Below are positions 1 through 7,943 of a DNA stretch of 64,000 bases, piece after piece. The stretch is from positions 1 through 64,000 of the forward strand of contig DASQZJ010000020.1 in NCBI GenBank assembly GCA_035638775.1. The letters are read 5' to 3'. The position numbers and the translations under genes were made by a program. Positions within the stretch are counted from its first letter, which is position 1. Each line of letters begins with the position of its first letter. This DNA is from DASQZJ01 sp035638775 (GTDB lineage: Bacteria; Pseudomonadota; Gammaproteobacteria; UBA5335; SLRW01). Under the pieces are notes generated by a model. The model had not been told where the DNA came from. It was given only the letters and a program-made list of their open reading frames with translations, and ran no database searches.

Positions 1-2093
1 GAGAGCACGAACATCAGTGTGGCCGTAACGCCGTCGCGGTCGTCGACCGAGACGTGCTCGATGTTGGATTCCATGCGGGAGACCTCGGCCGCGAGCGTTG
101 CCAGCACGCCGCGCTGGTTGACCACGTCGAGACGGATCTCCGCCGGGAACTCGCGGTCGATATCCTGCTCCCACTGCACCTCGATCCACTTTTCCGGATG
201 CTTGCGGAATCCGCTCAAATTGCGGCAGGTCTCGGTATGGATGACGATGCCGCGGCCCGCGCTCATGTATCCGAGGATGCGGTCTCCCGGAATGGGATGA
301 CAGCAGCGGGCGAAGCTGACCACCATGCCCTCGGTACCCTTGATCGCCAGCGGCGCCCGGGTCCCGGCCGAGGCCCCGCCGTCCGCGTCGGTATCCAGGC
401 CCGCGGCTTGCGCCAGCCTGCGCGCCACCAGCGGGGCCATGCGCCGTCCCAGCCCCACTTCCTGAAGCAGGTGCGGCACCCCCGACAGGCCGAGCTCGCG
501 GGCCACCTCCTGCAGGTGACGCGCGGAGAGCTCGTCGTAGGTCAGGCCGAACGGAGCAAGCGCGCGGTCCAGCATGCGCCGCCCCAGCGTGCCGGCCTCG
601 TTCTCGCGCAGGTCCTTGAGGTAGTGCCGGATGTTGGCCCGTGCCCGGGCGCTCACGACGAAATTGAGCCAGGCGGGGTTGGGCCGGGCGGAGGGTGCGG
701 TGATGACCTCGACCGTCTGCCCGCTGAGCAGGTGGCTGCTCAGCGGCGCCAGGCGACGATCGACCTTGGCGGCCACGCACGAGTTGCCCACGTCCGTGTG
801 CACGGCGTAGGCGAAGTCCACGGGCGTGGCCCCCCGCGGCAGCCGCAGGATGCGTCCCTTGGGCGTGAACACGTAGATTTCGTCCGGGAACAGGTCGACC
901 TTGACGTTCTCCAGGAACTCCAGCGAATTGCCCGCCTGCTTCTGCATCTCGAGGATGTTGTGCAGCCACTCCCGGGCCCGCGTGGTGGGCCCGGCGCTGC
1001 CGTCGCCCTCCTTGTACATCCAGTGCGCTGCGACCCCCGCCTCGGCCACGTAGTCCATCTCGCGGGTGCGGATCTGCACCTCGATCGGTACGCCGTGCGG
1101 ACCGGCCAGGACCGTGTGCAGGGACTGGTAGCCATTGGTCTTGGGGATCGCGACATAGTCCTTGAAGCGTCCCGGCACCGGCTTGTACACGTTGTGCACC
1201 ACGCCCAGCGCCCGGTAACAGGTGTCCACCTTGTCGACGATCACCCGGAAGGCGTAGACGTCGAGGACTTCCGAGAAGGAAAGCTCCTTGTTGCGCATCT
1301 TCCGGTAAAGGCTGTAGAGGTGCTTCTCGCGCCCGATCACCTCGGCGTCGATGTGCTCGCGCTGGATCGCGGCGCGCAGGTGCTCCTCGATCTGGCCCTT
1401 GATCTCCCGGCGATTGCCCCGCGCCCGCTTCAGGGCCCGCATCAGGATGTTGTAGCGCATGGGATACAGCGCGGCGAAGCCGAGGTCCTCCAGCTCCAGC
1501 CGGATGCTGTTCATGCCGAGACGGTTGGCGATGGGCGCGTAGATGTCCAGGGTTTCGCGGGCGATGCGACGGCGTTTCTCCCGCGGCATCACCCCAAGGG
1601 TGCGCATGTTGTGGAGGCGGTCAGCGAGCTTGATCAGGATGACCCGGATGTCCTGGACCATCGCCAGCATCATCTTGCGGAAGTTCTCCGCCTGGGCCTC
1701 CGCCTTCGACCGGAAGTTGATCTGGGTAAGCTTGCTGACGCCGTCGACCAGCTCGGCGATTTCCTCGCCGAACTCACCGGCGATGCGCTCCTTGGCGACG
1801 CCGGTATCCTCGATGACGTCATGCAGGATGGCCGCGGCAACGCTCTGATAGTCCATGCGCACCTCGGCCAGGATGCGCGCCACGGCGATGGGGTGGTAGA
1901 TGTACGGCTCGCCCGAAAGGCGCCGCTGGCCCTTGTGGGCCCGGGCGCCGAAGTGGTAGGCGCGCTCCACGAGCGCGACCTGCTCCGGCTTCATGTAGGT
2001 CCGCAACAGCTCCAGCAGCTCTTCCGGACCATCGGGCTTTCGGGACGGGGCCAGGGCCCCCGTGAGCGTCTCAGTGGAAAGTGTGGCCGCCAT
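1..2093 (-). CDS. spoT: SpoT-type bifunctional (p)ppGpp synthetase/hydrolase, 3' end cut by window edge
   Basis: Makes and degrades the alarmone (p)ppGpp in the cytoplasm (stringent response). I translated the minus strand from the ATG at 2093 and read about 697 codons, so only the last residues are missing (the family is about 700-720 aa). In order: an HD hydrolase domain with the HDxxED motif at residues 91-96, a RelA synthetase domain with the RFKD motif typical of bifunctional enzymes (monofunctional RelA has ExDD there), a TGS domain, and a C-terminal ACT region still under way at the edge. Both half-reactions should work because both motifs are intact. It is the last gene of the yicC-gmk-rpoZ-spoT series, 21 bases after rpoZ. 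Confidence 0.97.
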   Translation of the reverse strand, partial: MAATLSTETLTGALAPSRKPDGPEELLELLRTYMKPEQVALVERAYHFGARAHKGQRRLSGEPYIYHPIAVARILAEVRMDYQSVAAAILHDVIEDTGVAKERIAGEFGEEIAELVDGVSKLTQINFRSKAEAQAENFRKMMLAMVQDIRVILIKLADRLHNMRTLGVMPREKRRRIARETLDIYAPIANRLGMNSIRLELEDLGFAALYPMRYNILMRALKRARGNRREIKGQIEEHLRAAIQREHIDAEVIGREKHLYSLYRKMRNKELSFSEVLDVYAFRVIVDKVDTCYRALGVVHNVYKPVPGRFKDYVAIPKTNGYQSLHTVLAGPHGVPIEVQIRTREMDYVAEAGVAAHWMYKEGDGSAGPTTRAREWLHNILEMQKQAGNSLEFLENVKVDLFPDEIYVFTPKGRILRLPRGATPVDFAYAVHTDVGNSCVAAKVDRRLAPLSSHLLSGQTVEVITAPSARPNPAWLNFVVSARARANIRHYLKDLRENEAGTLGRRMLDRALAPFGLTYDELSARHLQEVARELGLSGVPHLLQEVGLGRRMAPLVARRLAQAAGLDTDADGGASAGTRAPLAIKGTEGMVVSFARCCHPIPGDRILGYMSAGRGIVIHTETCRNLSGFRKHPEKWIEVQWEQDIDREFPAEIRLDVVNQRGVLATLAAEVSRMESNIEHVSVDDRDGVTATLMFVL

Positions 2094-2114
2094 ACACGTA
2101 CCGGATTCCCGGCG

Positions 2115-2411
2115 TCACTGCGCCATCGGCGGCGGCTCCCCGGTGTCGGCTTCGGCATCCGGCGGTGCCGATTCCTCGGCCTCGCCTTGCTCCCCGAGCT
2201 CCGGGGGTCGGTCGCTTTCGTCCAGGATCGCGGGGGTTACCTGTCCCTCGGCGATCTCCCGCAGGGCCATGACGGTCGGCTTGTCGTTCTCCCACGGCAG
2301 ATCGGGCTCCGCGCCCCAGGTCAGCTGCCGCGCCCGACGCGTCGCCACCAGCACCAGCTGGAAGCGGTTTTCAACATTGTCGAGGCAGTCCTCGACGGTG
2401 ATGCGCGCCAT
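2115..2411 (-). CDS. rpoZ: DNA-directed RNA polymerase omega subunit
   Basis: Small RNA polymerase subunit that helps beta-prime fold and takes part in ppGpp binding in Proteobacteria. The 98-aa product begins MARITVEDCLDNVENRF and contains the family segment LVLVATRRARQL followed by NDKPTVMALREIAEG at about residues 43-57, the conserved helical core. The C-terminal third is acidic and proline-rich and is probably disordered, a common variable tail. It lies between gmk and spoT on the same strand, the standard gammaproteobacterial arrangement that places a ppGpp receptor subunit beside the ppGpp enzyme. About 114 bases separate it from gmk, so it may also have its own promoter. Confidence 0.97.
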   Translation of the reverse strand: MARITVEDCLDNVENRFQLVLVATRRARQLTWGAEPDLPWENDKPTVMALREIAEGQVTPAILDESDRPPELGEQGEAEESAPPDAEADTGEPPPMAQ

Positions 2412-2525
2412 CGCGTTACTCCGGAATCGAAATTGTCGCCATCATGGCTACAAGTGTATGGAAAAAGAAAGGTTTACGCCAGTTCCGGCTCACTTGCAAG
2501 CGTACCGCCACGCGGCCGCGGCGAT

Positions 2526-3191
2526 TCAGCCGCCGGCGCCGTCCGGCGCCGGCTGCCCGAGCAGCTCCGTGATCAGCCCCGCATGCCGGGCACGCTGCGC
2601 CGGGACGCGCATGCGGCGGGCCACGAAGATGGACCGCAACTGGTCCGCCGCGGTCGCGAAGTCGTCGTTGACCACCAGGTAGTCGAACTCGCCGTAATGG
2701 GACATGTCGGTGACCGCATCCGACAGGCGCCGGGCGATGACCGCCTCGCTGTCCTGCCCCCGGTCACGGAGACGGCGCTCGAGTTCCGCCCGCGAGGGCG
2801 GCAGGATGAAGATGCTCAGGCACTCCGGCATGGCGGAGCGCACCTGGCGTGCCCCCTGCCAGTCGATCTCGAGGATCACGTCGTCACCGGCGCGCAGGAG
2901 AGCCTCGACCTGTCGCCGTCCGGTACCGTAGTAATGGTCGAACACGCGGGCGTGCTCCAGGAAATCACCCGCCTCGACGCGACGCTCGAACTCGACGCGG
3001 TCGAGAAAATGGTAGTCCTCGCCGTCGCGCTCGCCCGGCCGCCGCGGCCGGGTGGTGCATGAGATGGAAAAGCGCAGGTGGGGAAGCGACTCCAGCAGGG
3101 CCCGCACCAGGCTCGTCTTGCCGGCGCCCGAGGGCGCGGTCATCACGAACAGGCTTCCGGTGGCAGCCACGGCGCCACGCTCACTCGACAT
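2526..3191 (-). CDS. gmk: Guanylate kinase
   Basis: Phosphorylates GMP to GDP with ATP, a required step in GTP and dGTP supply. The protein is 221 aa. The P-loop APSGAGKTS lies at residues 19-27, followed by the GMP-binding segment SCTTRPRRPGERDGEDYHFL, which is diagnostic for guanylate kinases, and a helical lid rich in Arg. The length agrees with the usual 205-225 aa. The ATG at 3191 lies inside the 3' end of yicC, giving an 11-base overlap, so the two genes are translationally linked. ppGpp inhibits this enzyme in several bacteria, which fits its placement upstream of spoT. Confidence 0.97.
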   Translation of the reverse strand: MSSERGAVAATGSLFVMTAPSGAGKTSLVRALLESLPHLRFSISCTTRPRRPGERDGEDYHFLDRVEFERRVEAGDFLEHARVFDHYYGTGRRQVEALLRAGDDVILEIDWQGARQVRSAMPECLSIFILPPSRAELERRLRDRGQDSEAVIARRLSDAVTDMSHYGEFDYLVVNDDFATAADQLRSIFVARRMRVPAQRARHAGLITELLGQPAPDGAGG

Positions 3192-4047
3192 TCTGCACCT
3201 GCTCCCGCATCTGCTCGACCAGAACCTTGATCTCCACCGCCACCCGGGTGGTCTCGGCGTCCTGGGACTTGGAGGCGAGCGTGTTCGCTTCGCGGTTGAA
3301 CTCCTGCATCAGGAAATCGAGCCGCCGACCGACCGGCTCCTTGCGCTCCAGAGCCGCGCGAACTTCCTGGATATGGCTGTCGAGGCGGTCCAGCTCCTCC
3401 GCCACGTCCATCTTCTGCGCGACCATCGCCATCTCCTGCTCCAGGCGGCCCGGGTCGGCATCCACGCCCAGCTCGGCGAGCCGGGTCTCCAGCCGTTCGC
3501 GGATGGCCTCGCGCACCCCGGGCAGCCGGTCGCGAATCGCCTGGGCGTGTTCACCGATCCCGTCCAGCCGGGTCGACAGCATCTCCGCGATGCGCTCGCC
3601 CTCGGCGGCCCGTCCCTTTGCCAGGCTCTCGAGAGCCACTCCCAGCAAGCGGAGCGCTTCCTCCATCAGGGGCTCCACGTCCCGCTCGGGCTCTTCGACC
3701 ACGCCCGGCCAGCGCAGGAGCTCCACCGGGCTCACCGGAGCCGCGTCGCGCAGCGCGCCCGATACGCGTTCGCAGGCCTGGCCCAGCTTGGCCACCAGGG
3801 CATCGTTGATGGTGAGCGGGGTGTCCTCGCGCACCAGCGGCTGGAACCGCAGCTGGCACTCCACCTTCCCGCGCCCGAGCCGGGTGGAGACGGCCTCGCG
3901 GACCTGCGGCTCGAGTGCCCGGAAGTCCTCGGGAAGGCGCTGATGCACGTCGAGATAGCGGTGGTTGACCGAGCGCAGCTCCCAGCAGAGCTCGCCCCAC
4001 CGGGTCCGGGACGTCTCACGGGCAAAACCGGTCATGCTGTAGATCAT
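3181..4047 (-). CDS. yicC: YicC-family endoribonuclease
   Basis: YicC-type proteins are oligomeric ribonucleases; in E. coli YicC has been tied to turnover of a small RNA. The 288-aa product starts MIYSMTGFAR, the invariant N-terminus of the family, continues with LRSVNHRYLDVHQRLPED and a charged helical middle region, and ends with the conserved DUF1732 block that includes LDFLMQEFNREANTLASKSQD, about residues 240-260. The length matches the family (about 287 aa). It is the first gene of the minus-strand operon and diverges from rph across about 400 bases, a conserved arrangement in Gammaproteobacteria. Confidence 0.95.
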   Translation of the reverse strand: MIYSMTGFARETSRTRWGELCWELRSVNHRYLDVHQRLPEDFRALEPQVREAVSTRLGRGKVECQLRFQPLVREDTPLTINDALVAKLGQACERVSGALRDAAPVSPVELLRWPGVVEEPERDVEPLMEEALRLLGVALESLAKGRAAEGERIAEMLSTRLDGIGEHAQAIRDRLPGVREAIRERLETRLAELGVDADPGRLEQEMAMVAQKMDVAEELDRLDSHIQEVRAALERKEPVGRRLDFLMQEFNREANTLASKSQDAETTRVAVEIKVLVEQMREQVQNVE

Positions 4048-4450
4048 CGGCCACTCCGGTCGAGACTGGTGAGCGCTGCGGGCGATCCCGGCGCGAGCGC
4101 CGTATCATACTAACCCGGTCAGGGATAATGCGAACCATGGCCGTCCCCGGACCGTCGGCGGCGCGCATCCACCGAACCGGTGGCAAGCTTCACGGGGGCA
4201 CGGTCATGCCCCGGCGGCTGCCTGTGCCGTCATGCCAAGGCGCGAGAGAGCGCGCAATGGCGCCGCATGGCCGCCGTGCGACACCGTCCGTGGCGGCGCC
4301 CGCGGAACCGCCGTGCGCTGCGTCCGCCGGCGGCTGCGAGACCTGACATCGGCTTCGGGAAGATTGGTAACATCCCTGTTTCGAGCGAGCGGCGCGCCGG
4401 GCCGCCGATCACACCCTGCAATTCGACACGAGCCCCTGAAAGGAGCCTGC
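4048..4450. other. Divergent intergenic region between yicC and rph
   Basis: This 403-base stretch separates two divergent operons and holds no gene I can support. The short open frames inside it have no recognisable domain. Sequences resembling sigma70 -10 elements occur on both strands near 4105-4127: TATGAT on the minus strand and GATAAT on the plus strand. Neither has a convincing -35 at the right distance, so I do not call promoters. A good ribosome-binding site (AAAGGAG near 4438-4444) precedes rph. Confidence 0.4.
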
Positions 4451-5173
4451 ATGCGACCCAGCCGACGAGCCAGCGACGAAATGCGCGCGGTGCGCCTCAC
4501 CCGCGGCTACACCAAGCACGCGGAGGGATCGGTGCTGACGGCCTTCGGCGACACCCGGGTCCTGTGCAACGCGAGCGTGCTGGAACGGGTGCCGCCCTTC
4601 CTGCGCGGCAGCGGCAAGGGCTGGGTGACGGCCGAATACGGGATGCTGCCGCGGGCCACCGGACGCCGCATGGACCGCGAGGCGGCGCGCGGACGCCAGG
4701 GCGGACGCACGCAGGAGATCCAGCGCCTGATCGGGCGTTCGCTGCGCGCGGTGGTCGACCTGGAGGAACTCGGCGAACGCACCATCACCCTGGACTGCGA
4801 TGTTATCCAGGCCGACGGCGGCACCCGCACGGCGGCGATCACCGGCGCCTGGGTGGCGCTCGCCGACGCCGTCGCGCACCTGCTGGACCAGCGCATACTG
4901 CGCGCCAGCCCGCTGCACGGCCAGGTCGCCGCCGTATCCGTGGGCATCTACCGGGGCGAGCCGGTGCTGGACCTCGATTACGCGGAGGACTCCGAGGCGG
5001 AAACCGACATGAACGTGGTCGCCAACGACGCCGGGGCCTTCGTCGAGATCCAGGGGACAGCCGAGGGGCACGCGTTCCGCGACGACGAGCTGCAGCAGAT
5101 GCTGGCGCTGGCGCACAAGGGCATCGACGAACTGATCGGGGCCCAGCAGGCATGCCGGGCGGAGCCGGGGTGA
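4451..5173 (+). CDS. rph: Ribonuclease PH
   Basis: Phosphorolytic 3'-5' exoribonuclease that trims tRNA precursors and helps degrade structured RNA. The 240-aa product has the typical length. It opens with MRPSRRASDEMRAVRLTRGYTKHAEGS, carries the core segments VLCNASV, GWVTAEYGMLPRAT and RQGGRTQEIQRLIGRSLRA (family signature with the active-site Arg residues), and ends with CDVIQADGGTRTAAITGAW and DMNVVAND, the phosphate/metal site with its Asp residues. The ATG at 4451 is preceded by AAAGGAG at a suitable distance. The stop codon overlaps the GTG alternative start of rdgB (GTGA), so the pair is co-translated. Confidence 0.97.
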   Translation: MRPSRRASDEMRAVRLTRGYTKHAEGSVLTAFGDTRVLCNASVLERVPPFLRGSGKGWVTAEYGMLPRATGRRMDREAARGRQGGRTQEIQRLIGRSLRAVVDLEELGERTITLDCDVIQADGGTRTAAITGAWVALADAVAHLLDQRILRASPLHGQVAAVSVGIYRGEPVLDLDYAEDSEAETDMNVVANDAGAFVEIQGTAEGHAFRDDELQQMLALAHKGIDELIGAQQACRAEPG

Positions 5174-5175
5174 GC

Positions 5176-5781
5176 ATGCTGCCCCGCCGGATCGTGCTGG
5201 CGACCGGTAATCCGGGCAAAGTCCGCGAGGTGCAGGCACGCCTGGCGAATCTCGGCGTGGACGTGATTCCGCAATCGGAGCTCGGCGTGAGCGGCGCCGC
5301 CGAGCCCGCCGCAACGTTCGTCGAGAATGCGCTGCTCAAGGCGCGCCACGCGGCCCGGGAGACGGGCCTGCCGGCTCTCGCCGACGACTCCGGGCTGGAG
5401 GTCCCGGCCCTGCACGGGGAACCGGGCGTGCGCTCGGCCCGCTACGCGGGCGAGGACGCCGGCGACCGGGACAATATCGAGGCCCTGCTCGCGGCCATGC
5501 GGGGACTCTCCGGCAGCCGCCGCGCAGCGCGCTTTCACTGCCTGCTGCTGTTCCTGCGCCACGCCGGCGATCCCGTCCCGGCGATCTGTGACGGTGCCTG
5601 GGAAGGCCGGATCCTGGAGCAGCCCCGGGGCCGCGGCGGCTTCGGCTACGACCCCGTGTTCCTGGTGCCGGAGCTCGGGCGCACCGCGGCCGAGCTTTCC
5701 CCGCAGGAGAAGAACCGTATCAGCCATCGCGGGCAGGCGCTGGACTGCATGGTGGCGCAGCTCCGGCGCCTGGCCGCCTGA
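5176..5781 (+). CDS. rdgB: XTP/dITP diphosphatase (Ham1/RdgB)
   Basis: House-cleaning pyrophosphatase that hydrolyses non-canonical purine NTPs (ITP, dITP, XTP) to monophosphates and keeps them out of DNA and RNA. It begins MLPRRIVLATGNPGKVREVQ, the family start with the ATGNxGK motif. It then shows the ADDSGLEV metal/nucleotide motif, and GGFGYDPVFLVPE with ELSPQEKNRISHRGQA near the C-terminus. At 201 aa it has normal length. I chose the ATG at 5176; an in-frame GTG at 5170, overlapping the rph stop, is an alternative that adds two residues. It sits between rph and hemW, spaced by 2 and 9 bases, as in many gammaproteobacteria. Confidence 0.96.
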   Translation: MLPRRIVLATGNPGKVREVQARLANLGVDVIPQSELGVSGAAEPAATFVENALLKARHAARETGLPALADDSGLEVPALHGEPGVRSARYAGEDAGDRDNIEALLAAMRGLSGSRRAARFHCLLLFLRHAGDPVPAICDGAWEGRILEQPRGRGGFGYDPVFLVPELGRTAAELSPQEKNRISHRGQALDCMVAQLRRLAA

Positions 5782-5790
5782 GAGGGCACG

Positions 5791-6966
5791 GTGATCCGGC
5801 CGCTCGAGCTCCCGCCGTTGTCGCTCTACGTGCACCTGCCCTGGTGCGTGCGCAAGTGTCCCTACTGCGATTTCAACTCGCACCCGGCCGGTGACGCAGC
5901 GGTGCCGGAACGGGGCTACGTGGAAGCCCTGCTCGCGGACCTCGAGCAGGACGCCGCGGAGGCGGCCGGGCGGGAGATCGTGTCCGTGTTCATCGGCGGC
6001 GGCACCCCGAGCCTGTTCCGGCCCGGGAGCATCGCGCGGCTGCTGGAGGGCGTCTCCGCGCGAATCCCGCTGGCGCCGGACGCCGAGATCACCCTGGAGG
6101 CCAACCCCGGCACGGTCGAGCGCGGCCGCTTCGCGGGCTTCCGCGACGCCGGCGTGAACCGGCTGTCCGTGGGCGTGCAGAGCTTCGACGACGCCCTGCT
6201 GCGTTCGATCGGCCGGATCCACGACGCCCGCCAGGCCCGGCTCGCCCTGGAGGCGGGGGCGGCGGCCGGCTTCTCGCGGATCAACGTCGACCTGATGTAT
6301 GGCCTGCCCGGACAGACCCCCGCGCAGGCCCTGGCAGACGTCCGGCTCGCGTGCGGTCTGGCGGGGGGACACGTGTCCCACTACCAGCTTACGCTGGAGC
6401 CGGGCACGCCGTTTCACCATCGCCCGCCCCGCCTGCCGGGCGACGACAGCGCCTGGCGGATGCAGCACGAGTGCGGGGAGGTACTGGCGGATGCCGGCTT
6501 CGCGCACTACGAAACCTCGGCCTGGGCACGCCCCGGCCAGGCGTGCCGCCACAACCTCAACTACTGGCGCTTCGGCGATTACCTGGGCATCGGTGCCGGG
6601 GCCCATGCCAAGCTGACGAGCCCCGCACGGAATGCCATTGTCCGCCGCTGGAAGCTGCGCGGGCCGAACGCCTACATGTGCGCCGCCGCAGGGCCCGGAC
6701 GCATCGCGGACGAGACACCGGTGGCGTCGTCCGGGCGCGCCCTGGAGTACCTGATGAACGCGCTGCGCCTCGCGGAAGGGGCCGACCTTGCCGCCCTGGA
6801 GCGCCGTACCGGCGTCCCCGCGGCGACCCTGTCCGGCCCGATCGCGACAGCCGCGCAGCGGGGACTGGTCACGCGGGAGGGCGAGCTCCTGCGGCCGACG
6901 GAAACGGGGCGGCGCTTTCTCGACGACCTGTTGCTGCTGTTCGTGCCGGAGACGGCCGATGCTTGA
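5791..6966 (+). CDS. hemW: HemW-like radical SAM heme chaperone
   Basis: Radical SAM protein of the HemN-like family; HemW binds heme and delivers it to respiratory enzymes rather than oxidising coproporphyrinogen. The GTG-initiated product is 391 aa. The [4Fe-4S] motif is C19-x3-C23-x2-C26 in YVHLPWCVRKCPYCDFNSH, followed by GGGTPSLF (SAM binding, about residue 69), EANPGTVE, GVQSFDD and the HemW-type segment LNYWRFGDYLGIGAGAHAK. The length (about 380-390) and the position next to rdgB favour HemW over the longer oxygen-independent oxidase HemN. Its stop codon lies inside the next small gene, an 8-base overlap. Confidence 0.95.
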   Translation: MIRPLELPPLSLYVHLPWCVRKCPYCDFNSHPAGDAAVPERGYVEALLADLEQDAAEAAGREIVSVFIGGGTPSLFRPGSIARLLEGVSARIPLAPDAEITLEANPGTVERGRFAGFRDAGVNRLSVGVQSFDDALLRSIGRIHDARQARLALEAGAAAGFSRINVDLMYGLPGQTPAQALADVRLACGLAGGHVSHYQLTLEPGTPFHHRPPRLPGDDSAWRMQHECGEVLADAGFAHYETSAWARPGQACRHNLNYWRFGDYLGIGAGAHAKLTSPARNAIVRRWKLRGPNAYMCAAAGPGRIADETPVASSGRALEYLMNALRLAEGADLAALERRTGVPAATLSGPIATAAQRGLVTREGELLRPTETGRRFLDDLLLLFVPETADA

Positions 6967-7141
6967 GCCTCTGCCCTTCGCCTGCCCGTGTTGCGGCGCA
7001 CCGGTCGACACCGTGGTCGACTGCAGCATCGCGGAGCAGGACTACATCGAGGACTGCCCGGTGTGCTGCCGTCCACTGAGGTTGCGGGTGCGCCTCGACG
7101 AACAGGCGCTGCCGGTGCTGGTGCAAGTGGCGCCGGAATGA
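6959..7141 (+). CDS. Small CPXCG-motif cysteine-rich protein
   Basis: A 60-aa predicted zinc-ribbon protein of the CPXCG cysteine-rich family; its function is unknown. Cysteines at 9, 11, 12, 22, 33, 36 and 37 form two CPxC-type knuckles (CPCCG and CPVCC), which should bind one zinc ion. The middle is acidic (EQDYIEDC), as in other members. The ATG lies within the last codons of hemW (8-base overlap), so it is probably translated with it. No DNA-binding helix or signal peptide is visible. The assignment rests on size and cysteine spacing only. Confidence 0.8.
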   Translation: MLEPLPFACPCCGAPVDTVVDCSIAEQDYIEDCPVCCRPLRLRVRLDEQALPVLVQVAPE

Positions 7142-7177
7142 CCCTGCCGTGCGCCGCACAAGCCCCTGTTGCGCGGC

Positions 7178-7186
7178 TTATGCACA
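7178..7186 (+). promoter_or_regulatory. DnaA box TTATGCACA
   Basis: Exact match to the strong DnaA-box consensus TTATNCACA. It lies 36 bases after the stop of the CPXCG gene and about 160 bases before the cluster at 7347-7381. Binding is inferred from sequence only. Confidence 0.55.
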
Positions 7187-7346
7187 AGAAACCGCATCTT
7201 TCGCGACGATCCGGGCGGATCCGCGGGCATGCCCGCACGAAAAACACAAGAGATTGTTTTTGATGGCAATCCCCCGGAGCGACCAAGGATTGGACAATGC
7301 GGCAAAGTGCCAGACGGCTCGGGCGGTTAGGCAGGACGCTCCCACT

Positions 7347-7381
7347 TTTTCCACAGGCTTATCCACAGCAACTGTGGACAA
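7347..7381. promoter_or_regulatory. Cluster of three DnaA-box-like sequences
   Basis: TTTTCCACA (7347-7355) fits the relaxed consensus TTWTNCACA. TTATCCACA (7359-7367) is the perfect box. TGTGGACAA (7373-7381) reads TTGTCCACA on the minus strand, a variant common in GC-rich genomes. The first two point the same way, 12 bases apart, and the third points the opposite way. The cluster is about 45 bases upstream of the predicted rpmE -35, so DnaA could affect rpmE transcription or be titrated here. Confidence 0.6.
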
Positions 7382-7426
7382 ACCCCGGCGGGTGCCGGTG
7401 CGCAGGGAGCCGGTCCCGCGCCGCGC

Positions 7427-7455
7427 TTGCCCGGCCAGCCGATTCCCCGTATCAT
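7427..7455 (+). promoter_or_regulatory. Predicted sigma70 promoter of rpmE
   Basis: TTGCCC (7427-7432), a 17-base spacer and TATCAT (7450-7455), which matches five of six -10 positions. The start of transcription would lie about 60 bases upstream of the rpmE ATG. Prediction from sequence only. Confidence 0.5.
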
Positions 7456-7521
7456 TCACGCCCACTTTCACGGGACGACACACGGGTCGGTTCCCGGGCA
7501 AAAGCCAGAGGTAGTCGCCCA

Positions 7522-7737
7522 ATGCAACCGGACATTCACCCGGAATACGCCGAAGTGACGGTGACTTGCAGCTGCGGCAACAGCTTCGTCACCCGCTCTA
7601 CCATGGGGCACGACTTCCAGGTCGAAGTCTGCGCCATGTGTCACCCTTTCTACACCGGCAAGCAGAAGATCGTCGATACGGGCGGCCGCGTCGACAAGTT
7701 CCGCCGCAAGTACGGACTCAAGGGCAAGCAGGCCTGA
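7522..7737 (+). CDS. rpmE: 50S ribosomal protein L31 (zinc-binding form)
   Basis: Large-subunit ribosomal protein that bridges to the 30S subunit. The 71-aa product starts MQPDIHPEYAEVTVTCSCG and holds the cysteines C16, C18, C37 and C40 (TCSC and CAMC), which mark the zinc-containing C+ form, followed by HPFYTGKQKIVDTGGRVDKF, the L31 signature. The ORF is open further upstream, but the ATG at 7522 gives the standard length. It has its own promoter and a strong terminator, so it is probably monocistronic. Confidence 0.97.
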   Translation: MQPDIHPEYAEVTVTCSCGNSFVTRSTMGHDFQVEVCAMCHPFYTGKQKIVDTGGRVDKFRRKYGLKGKQA

Positions 7738-7775
7738 GACACGGCCGGTCCGGGCAAACTGCGACAGGGAAAGGG

Positions 7776-7801
7776 GGCGTCCATACTCGGGCGCCTTTTT
7801 C
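7776..7801 (+). terminator. Intrinsic terminator of rpmE
   Basis: Stem GGCGTCC (7776-7782), loop ATACTC, stem GGGCGCC (7789-7795; one G-T pair), then TTTTTC. A 7-bp stem followed directly by a T run is the classical Rho-independent form. It ends the rpmE transcript about 40 bases after the stop codon. Confidence 0.85.
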
Positions 7802-7826
7802 GTTGCACCGCCGGGGCCGGGCCAAA

Positions 7827-7856
7827 TTGCCGCCCGCCGGCGCCTGCACATATACT
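7827..7856 (+). promoter_or_regulatory. Predicted sigma70 promoter of the malic enzyme gene
   Basis: TTGCCG (7827-7832), 18-base spacer, TATACT (7851-7856). The -10 is a close match and lies about 90 bases upstream of the malic enzyme ATG, after the rpmE terminator. Confidence 0.5.
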
Positions 7857-7943
7857 TTCCGATTGCGCGCGGCGCGGTCCTCTCTTCGCCACGGCAGGGC
7901 GTTCACCTCCAACCCTTTCGGGTTCCACAGCCGGGATGCAGTG

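Larger units (their letters stand above)
7142..7521. other. Intergenic region with DnaA boxes, palindromes and the rpmE promoter
   Basis: This 380-base gap contains no convincing gene. From left to right it holds: a TTATGCACA DnaA-box match at 7178-7186, a perfect 14-base palindrome GCGGGCATGCCCGC at 7223-7236, a short AT-rich tract at about 7237-7266, an inverted repeat GATTG-N10-CAATC at 7252-7271, three clustered DnaA-box matches at 7347-7381, and a sigma70-like promoter at 7427-7455. The combination looks like a replication-initiator binding region or a DnaA-regulated promoter rather than a plain spacer. Confidence 0.6.

Noticed and set aside
54..3062. Long open frame of about 1000 codons on the plus strand over spoT, rpoZ and gmk
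   Set aside because: It is the antisense shadow of three well-identified genes; its composition is Arg/Leu/His/Gln-rich and matches no family.
4128..4346. Small open frame of 72 codons upstream of rph
   Set aside because: No ribosome site of note, no recognisable domain, and composition like other frames in this GC-rich spacer.
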